From contig NC_016935.1 in the NCBI RefSeq assembly GCF_000250655.1, forward strand, positions 7,024,001 to 7,088,000: a stretch of 64,000 nt of DNA, given 5' to 3'. Position 1 is the first letter of the stretch, and every line of letters starts with the position of its first letter. This document shows positions 1-8,107 of the stretch, piece by piece. The DNA is from Paenibacillus mucilaginosus 3016. Lineage in GTDB: Bacteria; Bacillota; Bacilli; Paenibacillales; NBRC-103111. The translations under genes were made by a program, and so were the position numbers. Under the pieces are notes generated by a model. That model saw only the letters and a list, made by a program, of their open reading frames with translations, was not told the origin of the DNA and ran no database searches.

Positions 1-711
1 GATCAGCCCGAAGTCCCCGTAGAAAATCCGCCCCAGCGCCAGCAGCGTCAGCACGATGATGGTCGGCCGGAGCAGCGGCAGGGTGATGTACCAGATCTGC
101 TGCCACCGTTTGGCCCCGTCGATGCGGGCGCTCTCGTAATATTCCTCGGAGAACCCGGTGAGGGTCGCCAGATAAATGATGGAGCCCCACCCGGCCCCCT
201 TCCAGACGAAGATGACCGTTAACAGCAGCGGCCATACGGACGGCGTCTGGAACCAGTCGACCGTCTCCAGTCCCACATCACGCAGCATCCTATTGATCAT
301 GCCGTCCTGCCCGTTGAAGAAGTTCAGCACCATCAGATTGACGACGATAATGGAGATAAAATGCGGAAGGATCACCAGCGACTGGGCGGCCTTCTTGAAC
401 CAGACCAGCCGGATTTCATTCAGCATCAGAGCGATCAGCAGCGAGAAGAACGTACCCGCGATAATGAACAGCAGGTTGAGGTATACGGTGTTCAAGGTGA
501 CTGCCAGCCAGTCCGGACCCGTGAAAAAAACATCAAGTTATCCAGCCCCACCCACCGGCCTCCCCCAGAGCCCCTTCACCGGGATAAACTGCTTGAACGC
601 CAGAAGGTGGGCGGACATCGGCATATAAGAAAAGATAAAGACGTACACCACGACGGGCAGCGCCATGGCATACAGCCATTTGTTCTTCCGGAGCTCCCGG
701 ACCACACCCAT
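1..711 (-). pseudogene. Sugar ABC transporter permease, LplB type (partial, frame disrupted)
   Basis: Inner-membrane subunit of a binding-protein-dependent carbohydrate importer; about 237 codons lie in the window and the 3' end is cut off at base 1. ATG at 709-711 follows an AAAGGGGAG ribosome site. The first 57 codons look like an LplB N-terminus, then an in-frame TAA falls at 538-540. Downstream the original frame resumes with good permease sequence, including the EAA-type loop DGAKRWQQIWYITLP. The misread stretch needs one G removed near 555-561 and one base added in the run of seven A at 524-530 to restore the expected WVGLDNLMFFF. It follows the binding-protein gene in the same direction. 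The family is clear; whether the two compensating indels are real or base-calling errors is not. Confidence 0.8.
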
Positions 712-751
712 GCTATTGCTCCCCTTTCATTTCCAACCCCGGCAGCGCGCA

Positions 752-788
752 GCAAAAAGACCGGCGGCCTGCGTGCGCTGCCGCCGGT
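752..788 (-). terminator. Terminator or attenuator between binding protein and permease
   Basis: On the reverse strand ACCGGCGGC and GCCGCCGGT form a 9-bp stem around an 11-base loop, followed by CTTTTTG. It lies after the binding-protein gene and before the permease of the same locus. It probably causes partial termination, giving more binding protein than permease, as is common in such operons. That role is inference. Confidence 0.7.
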
Positions 789-935
789 AGATGCAAGGCT
801 TCCGGCTGGGCGAGACTTCCGCGGATGCGGCGGCTCCCCCGCAGGGCGAGGCCTCCCGCGTATGCAGCCTCCCGCTAAGCCAGGCTTCCCGCAGACTGGC
901 CGTTCTCCCGCGGATGCAGCCGCGCCCGCCCATGT
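785..935 (-). repeat. Degenerate ~17-bp tandem repeat
   Basis: About eight imperfect units of 16-20 bases lie between the binding-protein stop and the terminator. Read on the reverse strand they resemble GCCTGGCATNNGCGGGA, with GGCTGCATCCGCGGGAG, GGCTGCATACGCGGGAG and GCCGCCGCATCCGCGGAAG as the clearest members. No coding function is apparent. Confidence 0.5.
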
Positions 936-948
936 GCGCCGCGAAGCC

Positions 949-2466
949 CTACTTCTTTTTGCCGGCCAAATACGCATCAAGCTGCTTCTGATATTCCGCC
1001 TGGATCTTCTTCACATGGCCGTAGGCCTTCTCCTTGAATTTTGCCAAGCCCTCGTTCGGCTCGATCACCCCCAGCACGACGGGCTCGAACAGCTCCTTGC
1101 TCATACTGCTGAGCTGGGCGATCTCATTGGAGACCGGGCTCGGATCGAAGGTGAACCCGGAGAGAATGTCCGCCGTAAAGTTGTTCGGATCCCGCTCCCA
1201 CTGGTTCAGCTTAATCACTTCTTCGTCCATCGTGGCGTCAATACGGTCGAGCTTGGGATTCCAGCCCCACGCGAACGGAATGCCGGTGTACGGATTTTCC
1301 TTGATCGGTTTGTACAGGCCTTCCCCGGCGTCCTCCCAGTTCTTCCCTTTGATGCCGTAGGCGAGCAGGTCGTAGTTGTCCTTCTGATTCAGCGCATTGA
1401 TGAATTGAATCGCCCGCTCCTTGTTCTTGCTGACCACCGGCACCGCAATGTAGTTGCCCGCCTTGTACGTGGAGCTGAGCTTCATCCCCGGATCATACAG
1501 GCTGAACGCTTCCGCGGTGGCGCCAGGAACGGATTTCTCCAGGCCGGTACGGGTACCGAGATTGACGCCGAAGTCGAAGAAGGTCGTGACCGCCGCTTTG
1601 CCCTTGGAGAACTCCCCGTTCTTGAGCAGCAGAACATCCTTGGGGAAGATTCCGTCCTTGTAGAACTTATGGTTCATCTCGAAGTTCTTCATCATCATCG
1701 GGTCCATGTCATCGAAGATATTGTAGACCTTCCCGTCATTGCCCTTGGTGTACAATCCGGCATAATTCAGCACAGGCGCGAGATTCGCCCCCGGGTCGAG
1801 CATCCCGGCCGTCCGGACTCCCACATGCTCCGATCCGTTGGGAATGAACGGCGTGATCCCGGGCACTTTCTCTTTGACCGTATACATGAACCGGACCAGC
1901 TCGTCATAGCTCTTGATCGGCGGGACGCCGAGCTTCTCCCGGATATCCTTGCGGATGACGAACGTCCAGGGACGGATAAAATTCACCTCCAGCGGCACCG
2001 CATACAGCTTGCCGTTCACCTTGTTGGCCTCGAGCAGCTGCGGGGAGCGGGTGCTCTTGATGTCGGGCCCGTATTTCTCGATGAGCTCGTCGAGCGGTTC
2101 GTAGAGGCCGGCCGCGATGCTCTGTACCGGATTGTTGTCCCAGATGAGGTCGTAGTCTTCCGCCGAGGACAGAGCGACCTGCCGCTTCTGCATGACATCC
2201 GCCCAGGGGATGAACACGACATTGAGCTTGACGTTCAGCGAATCGGCCAGCCGCTTCTCGAGCTCGCCCTTCACTTCGCTCCAGTTTGCGGGCGGATCTC
2301 CCGGGAACATGATTTTCAGTGTAACCGCATTCAATTTACCGGAGGCGCCTTCCTCCCCGCCCTTGCCGGAAGGCCCCGCTTCATCGGAACTGCACGCGGC
2401 CATCGTTCCCGCCAGCATCAGCGCCACTGTCAAGGCAAGCCCCCGGGCCCCTCTTCCTCTTCTCAT
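949..2466 (-). CDS. Extracellular solute-binding lipoprotein of a sugar ABC transporter (LplA type)
   Basis: Captures a carbohydrate, probably an oligosaccharide, for the permease encoded next. The 505-residue product has a basic N-terminus (MRRGRGARG), a hydrophobic stretch and a lipobox-like TMAAC, so it should be a membrane-anchored lipoprotein. Its length and general pattern fit the large family 1 binding proteins of Paenibacillus. The start at 2466 was chosen because AGGAGGGG lies just upstream; a longer reading to 2541 has no such site. The gene lies between a membrane AraC regulator and the permease, all on the reverse strand. The substrate cannot be read from sequence. Confidence 0.88.
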   Translation of the reverse strand: MRRGRGARGLALTVALMLAGTMAACSSDEAGPSGKGGEEGASGKLNAVTLKIMFPGDPPANWSEVKGELEKRLADSLNVKLNVVFIPWADVMQKRQVALSSAEDYDLIWDNNPVQSIAAGLYEPLDELIEKYGPDIKSTRSPQLLEANKVNGKLYAVPLEVNFIRPWTFVIRKDIREKLGVPPIKSYDELVRFMYTVKEKVPGITPFIPNGSEHVGVRTAGMLDPGANLAPVLNYAGLYTKGNDGKVYNIFDDMDPMMMKNFEMNHKFYKDGIFPKDVLLLKNGEFSKGKAAVTTFFDFGVNLGTRTGLEKSVPGATAEAFSLYDPGMKLSSTYKAGNYIAVPVVSKNKERAIQFINALNQKDNYDLLAYGIKGKNWEDAGEGLYKPIKENPYTGIPFAWGWNPKLDRIDATMDEEVIKLNQWERDPNNFTADILSGFTFDPSPVSNEIAQLSSMSKELFEPVVLGVIEPNEGLAKFKEKAYGHVKKIQAEYQKQLDAYLAGKKK

Positions 2467-2678
2467 CGCAACCCCTCCTGAATTTCGTAGACCAGCGGAG
2501 CCTTCTTTACTGCCGGGCCGTTCTCTCTCTGCCGCCCCCATGCCCTGCTGCCGGCTCCGCTTGGTGTCTGCATCATAAACCGGTAGCCGGCGGTCCGTAC
2601 AGTCCGGTTTTTACTCATCGGTACGGCTGATTACGCCAGGGGCGGAGTCCGTGATTTCACTGTGAGGAGTCCGGATTT

Positions 2679-4958
2679 TCATGATGAGGCTCCGGCTGAC
2701 TTTTCCATACGGTACTGGTTCGGCGTCATGCCGGTGGCCCGTTTGAAGGCGGCGAAGAAGGTGCTTTTCGTCTGAAACCCGGACTGCTCCGTAATCTCCG
2801 CTACGGTCCAGTCGGTGGTGGTCAGCAGCTTGGCTGCATAATCGATCCGCTGGCCGGCGATAAAATCGGACAAGGAGCTCCCGAACTGGTCCTTGAAAAT
2901 CTGCCGGGCATAGTTCACCGACATAGAGACGTGGGCGGCGATGTCATCCACGGAGAGCATCGGATCGTGCAGATGGTTGCGCACATAATCGATCATCTCG
3001 GCAGCGACCTCTTCCTTTCGGTTCGAGCCGCTCTTCCTGCGATGGCTGTCCATGATCTTCAGCATCTCCCGGTACATCCACGACTGGACTTCCCCCAGGG
3101 TGGCGAACTGGTCTAGGAACGAATGGATGCTCTTCATCCCGTGGAGGACGCTGTGATGCTTGAAGCTTTTCATGATCGTATAAATGATGTGCGTCAGCTG
3201 CAATCGGCATTCCTCGTAGCTCAGCTCCCGCATCTGGTGGGTGAGCTGGTCCCAGTACCCCTCCAGCGCCTTCTCATTGCGGAGCTGTACGGAGTGGATC
3301 ACCTGCTTCAGCAGCGCTTCGTCCAGCTCACTGCCCCGGCCCCGTTCGTACCGCTCCAGGTCCTCCCGGGTATACACTTTGTCCTCTCCGCTGTGGATGA
3401 ACCGCAGCAGCGTCAACTCGTAGAGCTGGTGGTAGGTCTGCGGCAGGTTCTCCTCCGCATCGAGCCGCGGGCTGACGGCCGCCTGCACCTCAAGCTTCAG
3501 CCACTGCCGGATCTGCACCCGTGCTTCCTCCGCTGCGGCGATGACCTGCTCCCACTCCCCCTCCGAAGCAGGTGAAGCAAGGATCGCCACAATGTGGTCG
3601 GAGCCGAAGTCCACGGTTTCCGCAGCATAACCCTGATTCGCAAGCACCTCGGACAGGATGTTCCCTATCGAAAAACGCAGCAGCTTCCGTGAAGCGAAAT
3701 CATACTGCTCAGTGAAGCGTCCGTACGACTCCAGCCGGATGACGGCCATACGGAACCATCCCGCACGGAGCAGGGGCGTCCGGCTTTCGATGAATTCCCG
3801 CACGGGCTTCGAAGGCCTCGGACTGAGAATCCACTGGCGCAGAAAATCGTCCTTGATCAAAGCCTGGCTGCTCTTCATCGACAGATCGAGCTGCTCGATC
3901 CGCTCCACCAGGGACTGGAACCCCGAGTGAAGCAGCGCCATCTCGTTCCCGGCAAGCGGGGATTGGTTGACCGGGTCCCCTTGGCCAAGACGGCTCTTAA
4001 CGTGGGCGGCCAGGTCGCTGAGCGGCTTCAGGCTCCGGTAGGACTGCCAGTACAGGAACAGCAGCAGCGCGGCCAGGAGCAGTACGGAAGAACCGATAAT
4101 CTCGAGCCGGATCTTGGCAACCTTCGCCTGCCACAACGAGAGGGGGGACAGGTGATACACCTTCCAGCCTTCGATAGGAAGCTGCTCCGAGCGGATGGAC
4201 CAGGTCTCCCCTCCGGACTCCCACCTCCAGCCTGCCGCTCCCTCCGGCACCTGCACGGCACTCAGCTCCTTCGCTAACGCAGGGTCCGCATTGCCGAGAA
4301 TGTACTCTCCGTTTTTTCCTTCTATATATAGCTTGTTCTGATCCTCGTCCGAGACCTGGAGCATGTACTCCTTCAGCAGCGGTTTGCTGAACAGGATCGC
4401 CGCATAGCCCTGGTAGCTCTGACGGGGCCCGGCGGACGGAACGACCAGAGCCAGATACGTCTCTCCCTCCACTTCATGGTTCACGTACTGCAGATACGGG
4501 GTGGTCTGATGTTGAATGTAGTCCAGCAGGGCGGGGTCGTAAAAATCCTGGGTGGAATAAATGCTGGAGTCGGAGGTGTAAATGCGGTCGAGATCGAAGT
4601 TGATCAAATAAATGGCGTGGATAAAGGGCTCGCTGCTCATGAACTCCCTGACGCTGGTAGCGGCCTTGCTTAAGGCCAACGGTGCCTCTGCGCCCTTCTC
4701 CATGCTGAGCCAGAGCTTGATGCTCTCATCCGAATAGATCCGGAGGGCAAACTGGCGCAGCTGCTGCAGAGTGAATTCGGAGGATTTCATCACCTGCTTC
4801 ATCTTTGCCTCGTGGGACTTGTCCATCTCCTCCAGGGCCGTCCGGACGAACTGCCCGCTGAGGAACCAGGTGAACATCAGGGTGAGCAGGCTGACGGCGG
4901 CACAGGAGTACAGAAAGATGGTCAAGTACATTTTCTTCGGTTTGATACGGCTCCACAT
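2679..4958 (-). CDS. Membrane-anchored AraC-family transcriptional regulator
   Basis: A 759-residue one-component sensor-regulator. It has a transmembrane helix near residues 11-32, an extracellular sensing region to about 280, a second helix (SSVLLLAALLLFLYW) near 285-300, a HAMP-like linker, a divergent middle region, and two AraC helix-turn-helix motifs in the last 105 residues (SVDDIAAHVSMSVNYARQIF and TVAEITEQSGFQTKSTFFAAF). Proteins of this build usually activate the neighbouring sugar transporter, which here is the binding protein and permease downstream. ATG at 4958 is preferred over 4982 because GAGAGGAAGCTC sits directly before it. The ligand is unknown. Confidence 0.88.
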   Translation of the reverse strand: MWSRIKPKKMYLTIFLYSCAAVSLLTLMFTWFLSGQFVRTALEEMDKSHEAKMKQVMKSSEFTLQQLRQFALRIYSDESIKLWLSMEKGAEAPLALSKAATSVREFMSSEPFIHAIYLINFDLDRIYTSDSSIYSTQDFYDPALLDYIQHQTTPYLQYVNHEVEGETYLALVVPSAGPRQSYQGYAAILFSKPLLKEYMLQVSDEDQNKLYIEGKNGEYILGNADPALAKELSAVQVPEGAAGWRWESGGETWSIRSEQLPIEGWKVYHLSPLSLWQAKVAKIRLEIIGSSVLLLAALLLFLYWQSYRSLKPLSDLAAHVKSRLGQGDPVNQSPLAGNEMALLHSGFQSLVERIEQLDLSMKSSQALIKDDFLRQWILSPRPSKPVREFIESRTPLLRAGWFRMAVIRLESYGRFTEQYDFASRKLLRFSIGNILSEVLANQGYAAETVDFGSDHIVAILASPASEGEWEQVIAAAEEARVQIRQWLKLEVQAAVSPRLDAEENLPQTYHQLYELTLLRFIHSGEDKVYTREDLERYERGRGSELDEALLKQVIHSVQLRNEKALEGYWDQLTHQMRELSYEECRLQLTHIIYTIMKSFKHHSVLHGMKSIHSFLDQFATLGEVQSWMYREMLKIMDSHRRKSGSNRKEEVAAEMIDYVRNHLHDPMLSVDDIAAHVSMSVNYARQIFKDQFGSSLSDFIAGQRIDYAAKLLTTTDWTVAEITEQSGFQTKSTFFAAFKRATGMTPNQYRMEKSAGASS

Positions 4959-5214
4959 GAGCTTCCTCTCCCCTCTTCCCAAGCTCCAAGATGAACATAG
5001 GCCAGGATTCCAGATTTGTCCAGTATGAATCTTATCGGGGAGGTCCGGATTTTATTACTCGGCGAGGAAAAAGCGGCGGAGCCGCGTAGTGTTAAAAGGC
5101 GAAGCGGCCATATGCATTGCAGCTTAACTGCGGGGTCACTTTAAGGATAACCGGCTTACGGTCCTTTAAGATGACAGAATCGAGCTGAAGCGAGTTATCC
5201 TTTCGGACATTTGC
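4959..5214. other. Intergenic region, no gene seen
   Basis: No credible reading frame. An inverted repeat, AAGGATAAC near 5143 and GTTATCCTT near 5193, could form a hairpin with a loop of about 40 bases. The promoter of the AraC-type regulator must lie here, but I could not pick convincing -35 and -10 boxes. Confidence 0.4.
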
Positions 5215-5274
5215 GCAAAAAAGCGCAGAAGAGATGAAGCATCCAAATGGAAGCTTTCATCGCATTCTGCGCTT
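5215..5274 (-). terminator. Terminator of the YitT-family gene
   Basis: On the reverse strand AAGCGCAGAA pairs with TTCTGCGCTT, with a second inner pairing of GATGAAAGC with GCTTCATC, followed by TTTTTTGCGC. It lies about 35 bases past the stop of the YitT-family gene. Confidence 0.75.
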
Positions 5275-5308
5275 GGGGGGCGTACGCGGCCGGACCAGCC
5301 GCGGCTCT

Positions 5309-6046
5309 CTACCGGAGCCCTTCCGAGCCGTCCGTATAGAGGGCCGGGGAACCGGCCGGCACCTCCGCAAGAGGAGCCTGTTCGGGCTGCAGCTCGTCGT
5401 CGGCCGCCTGCAGCTCGGCCAGAGTCGCGCCGCCGCTGTGTTCTTTTCCGGGGATGGCATAGGTCTTTATTTCCTTCACCGGTTCGCTATTGATCTTGCT
5501 TTTAAAATAACTGATAATCAGGGAAGCGAGGGCAATGGAGCCGATCGAATACAGGGCCTTGGTCACGCCGACAGCGGACAGGGAGATGAGCACCACCATG
5601 CCGTCGAAGGCAAAATTGACGAGCCCCGGGTCCCAGCCGTACTTCCTGCGGAGGTAGAACGCCAGGATGTTCGCTCCGCCGAGCGACGAGTTGTTCGCAA
5701 AGAGGATGCTGACCCCGAGGCCGATGCCCATCCCGCCCAGCACGGCGCCAACGAGATTCGAGGGCTCGAAGGCCGGGAGCAGGGAATCCACGCCGGTGAA
5801 CAAGGTGAGGATCAGGACCGAACCGACGGAATACACGGTGAACGAACGGCCCATCGTCAGAGCGGAGAAAAGAAAGAAGGGAATATTGATCGCCAAGAAC
5901 AATGCGGTAAAAGGAAGATTCATCAAGTAAGACAGGCTCAGCGACAGCCCTGCTGTACCTCCGGTCACGGCATGCGTATGTTTGAGGAATAACAAGCCGA
6001 TGGCCGTTACCATACAACCGAACACAATATTGGCAAATTTACGCAT
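5309..6046 (-). CDS. YitT-family (DUF161) integral membrane protein
   Basis: A 245-residue protein with about five membrane segments and the glycine-rich motifs typical of the YitT family (HAVTGGTAGLSLSLSY near 27-42; NSSLGGANILAFYLRRKYGW near 115-135). Family members are polytopic proteins of poorly defined, possibly transport, function. The usual cytoplasmic DUF2179 domain is missing: after the last helix there is a short charged tail rich in Glu, Ala and Pro. The gene is divergent from an Lrp-type regulator, which may control it. Confidence 0.85.
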   Translation of the reverse strand: MRKFANIVFGCMVTAIGLLFLKHTHAVTGGTAGLSLSLSYLMNLPFTALFLAINIPFFLFSALTMGRSFTVYSVGSVLILTLFTGVDSLLPAFEPSNLVGAVLGGMGIGLGVSILFANNSSLGGANILAFYLRRKYGWDPGLVNFAFDGMVVLISLSAVGVTKALYSIGSIALASLIISYFKSKINSEPVKEIKTYAIPGKEHSGGATLAELQAADDELQPEQAPLAEVPAGSPALYTDGSEGLR

Positions 6047-6214
6047 AGCTCACTCACTCCACCGGTCTTTTTTTGCGACACGTTATCTTTTCTTACATGA
6101 TATACTAAGCGTAAAGCTTGTTATATAAAGAAACGAACCCGTTTGGTGGAGCTGACCGAAACTTTGAAGGAAATTGATGCAAATAAACTTCACATTGAAA
6201 GTTGGTTGTAAATC

Positions 6215-6658
6215 GTGGATGCCATAGATATTGCCCTGCTCAAATGGCTGCAGGAAGATGGGCGGATGACGGTCAGCGAGCTGTCCAAGAAGCTCTCGCT
6301 CAGCCGTCCCAGCATCTCCGAGCGCCTGCTCCGTCTCCAGGAAAAAGGGGTTATTGAGGGATTCAGCGCCAAGGTATCACCGGCCGCGGTCGGCCGGAGT
6401 ACCGTACTTATGATTCAGATGAGCGAGCTCAAATTGTCCTACCATGATTTCGAGCAGAAAATGATCGCCGATCCCGACATCATCGAATGCCACCGCGTTA
6501 CAGGCACGGTGGACTACATCATGAAAGCCGCGGTCGGCGGCGTCGACGGCCTGAGCCTGCTCGTCGAGCGGCTCATGCTCTACGGCAGCCCGCACACGTC
6601 GGTGATCATCGGCTCCCCCGTCGCCGGACGGCCGATCCTGCCGCGGGAGAAGAAGTAG
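6215..6658 (+). CDS. Lrp/AsnC-family transcriptional regulator
   Basis: A 147-residue regulator with an N-terminal helix-turn-helix (MTVSELSKKLSLSRPSISER, about residues 19-38) and a C-terminal RAM-type ligand-binding domain (ECHRVTGTVDYIMKAAV). Members form dimers or octamers that sense amino acids. Divergent transcription from the YitT-family gene makes that gene the likeliest target. No strong ribosome site is visible; GTG at 6212 is an alternative start. A clean terminator follows. Confidence 0.9.
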   Translation: MDAIDIALLKWLQEDGRMTVSELSKKLSLSRPSISERLLRLQEKGVIEGFSAKVSPAAVGRSTVLMIQMSELKLSYHDFEQKMIADPDIIECHRVTGTVDYIMKAAVGGVDGLSLLVERLMLYGSPHTSVIIGSPVAGRPILPREKK

Positions 6659-6684
6659 ACCACGGCAGCCGCGAAGAACGAGAA

Positions 6685-6720
6685 CAGCCCGCCTGCAGAT
6701 TGCTGCAGGCGGGCTGTTTG
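6685..6720 (+). terminator. Terminator of the Lrp-type gene
   Basis: CAGCCCGCCTGCAG and CTGCAGGCGGGCTG form a perfect 14-bp stem with a four-base loop, followed by a short TTTG. It lies about 26 bases past the stop codon. Confidence 0.75.
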
Positions 6721-6800
6721 CGTCGGCGCGGGGGTGTCGGGACGCGGCATATCGCGGGGATGGGCGGCGGGACAGTGGGCGCGTCATGGCCTGGCCTGGA

Positions 6801-7190
6801 GTCCGCCACCCCTAACACGGATTTTCCGTGTTAGACAGGCGGCTTCTCGCCGTGGCGAGCCTGGGCGGAAGTCCGCCACTGTTAACACGGATTTTCCGTG
6901 TTAGACAGGCGGCTTCACGACGCGCGGCCAAGTTAACGCGGATTTTCCGCGTTACGTGCGGGCCAGGCCGGGCCTGGGCGGAAGTTCGCCACCCCTAACA
7001 CGGATTTTCCGTGTTAGACAGGCGGCTTCTCGCCGTGCGACCAAGTTAACGCGGGTTTTCCGCGTTACGTGCGGGCCAGGCCGGGCCTGGCCGGGAGTCC
7101 GCCACAGCTAACACGGATTTTCCGTGTTAGACAGGCGGCTTCACGACGCGCGGCCAAGTTAACGCGGGTTTTCCGCGTTACGTGCGGGCC
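6801..7190 (+). repeat. Array of seven palindromes of two alternating types
   Basis: Type A, CTAACACGGATTTTCCGTGTTAG, occurs at 6812-6834, 6883-6904, 6995-7017 and 7108-7130; each copy is followed by ACAGGCGGCTTC and preceded by a CCGCCAC that extends the stem. Type B, GTTAACGCGGNTTTTCCGCGTTAC, occurs at 6932-6955, 7045-7068 and 7158-7181, followed by GTGCGGGCC. Both share the GCGG/CACGG-TTTT-CCG core, so they are related. From the second A onward the order is A-B-A-B-A-B with a 113-base period. No gene lies inside. Confidence 0.9.
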
Positions 7191-7249
7191 CTCTAACGCG
7201 GCTTCGCCACGCCTCTCCCTTTTTGCCTGACCGGTGGCGAATTAAGGGG

Positions 7250-7277
7250 TTCACGTACCACTTTTTTCCTATATAAT
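7250..7277 (+). promoter_or_regulatory. Candidate sigma-A promoter of the GrpB-family gene
   Basis: TTCACG at 7250-7255 and TATAAT at 7272-7277 are 16 bases apart. They lie about 100 bases before the gene and directly after the palindrome array. Confidence 0.5.
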
Positions 7278-7338
7278 AGAATCAGATTCACGCTTGTCCC
7301 GCATCTGCGGCCGAGACTCTACAGAATGGGAGGATGAG

Positions 7339-7383
7339 ATGAGCCGTATTCATACAGAAGCAGGAGGTGCTTCTCCCGGATGA
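7339..7383 (+). CDS. Possible 14-residue leader peptide overlapping the GrpB-family start
   Basis: ATG at 7339 follows GGGAGGATGAG and opens a 14-codon frame (MSRIHTEAGGASPG). Its TGA at 7381-7383 overlaps the ATG of the next gene as ATGA. The arrangement would allow coupled translation. It may be chance; only the ribosome site and the stop/start overlap support it. Confidence 0.3.
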   Translation: MSRIHTEAGGASPG

Positions 7384-7925
7384 GCCGATCGAACGATGCG
7401 TCCACCTGGCCCGCCTGGGCCGTGGAGCCTGTAACGCTTGCCCCGCCCGACCCGCAGTGGCCCGCGCAGGGAGAGAACCTGCGGCAGGAGCTGGCTTCGC
7501 TGCTGCTTCCCTTCGGCGTGACGGAGATCGAGCATATCGGCTCCACCTCCATTCCCGGCCTGTCCGCCAAGCCGGTCCTGGATCTCATGGCCGCCGTGCG
7601 CGGCTGGGAGGATGTGCCCGGGATCGCCCGCACCCTTGCGCCCTATCACTGGCACTTCGTGCCCCCTGAGCTGGACGAACGACCCTGGCGGCGGTTTTTC
7701 GTCAGAGCGCCGAAGGACCGGCGGACCGCCCACCTTCACCTGCTGCTGGATGGGGATCCCCATTGGGAGGAACAGCTCTGCTTCCGCAACCGCCTCCGGG
7801 CAGACGATACGCTACGGGATGCCTACGCAGCCCTCAAAGCAAAGCTGGCCGCCGATTTCCGGGAGGACCGGGAAGCCTATACCGCAGCCAAATCCGAATT
7901 TATCCGCAGTGTACTTCAGACCTAA
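7380..7925 (+). CDS. GrpB-family (UPF0157) protein
   Basis: A 181-residue protein of the GrpB/UPF0157 family, which has a nucleotidyltransferase-like fold and no settled function. The signature is IEHIGSTSIPGLSAKPVLDLM (about residues 45-65), followed by DERPWRRFF and HLHLL motifs typical of the family. The length is normal. AGGAGG at 7362-7367 is 12 bases before the ATG, a little far. It appears to be a single gene. Confidence 0.88.
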   Translation: MSRSNDASTWPAWAVEPVTLAPPDPQWPAQGENLRQELASLLLPFGVTEIEHIGSTSIPGLSAKPVLDLMAAVRGWEDVPGIARTLAPYHWHFVPPELDERPWRRFFVRAPKDRRTAHLHLLLDGDPHWEEQLCFRNRLRADDTLRDAYAALKAKLAADFREDREAYTAAKSEFIRSVLQT

Positions 7926-8004
7926 TCCGCAATTCCATTTTATCCCACCGACTGCCCGGGCTACGGGCCTATTTTCACTTCTTTTCATAGAATCACAGAT
8001 TCTC

Positions 8005-8047
8005 TTCACATCCCCTTAACAAGCCAATAACACAACCCTGCTAAAAT
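8005..8047 (+). promoter_or_regulatory. Candidate PhoP box and -10 of the 5'-nucleotidase operon
   Basis: Three hexamers, TTCACA (8005-8010), TTAACA (8016-8021) and ATAACA (8027-8032), are spaced exactly 11 bases apart, as in Bacillus PhoP-activated promoters (TTAACA-like repeats with 5-base spacers). TAAAAT at 8042-8047 is a plausible -10. The downstream gene is an extracellular phosphatase, a typical phosphate-starvation target. Confidence 0.6.
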
Positions 8048-8107
8048 GTTCCATGAGTCGACAAATTTCTTAAAAGCGAACGGCTCCATACTACGGGAGG
8101 TAGAGAA

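Noticed and set aside
361-2481. A 706-residue forward frame
   Set aside because: Antisense to the permease and binding-protein genes; no recognisable domain.
6801-7190. CRISPR array
   Set aside because: The repeats are palindromes of two alternating kinds, the intervening sequences are themselves repeated, and there is no cas gene.
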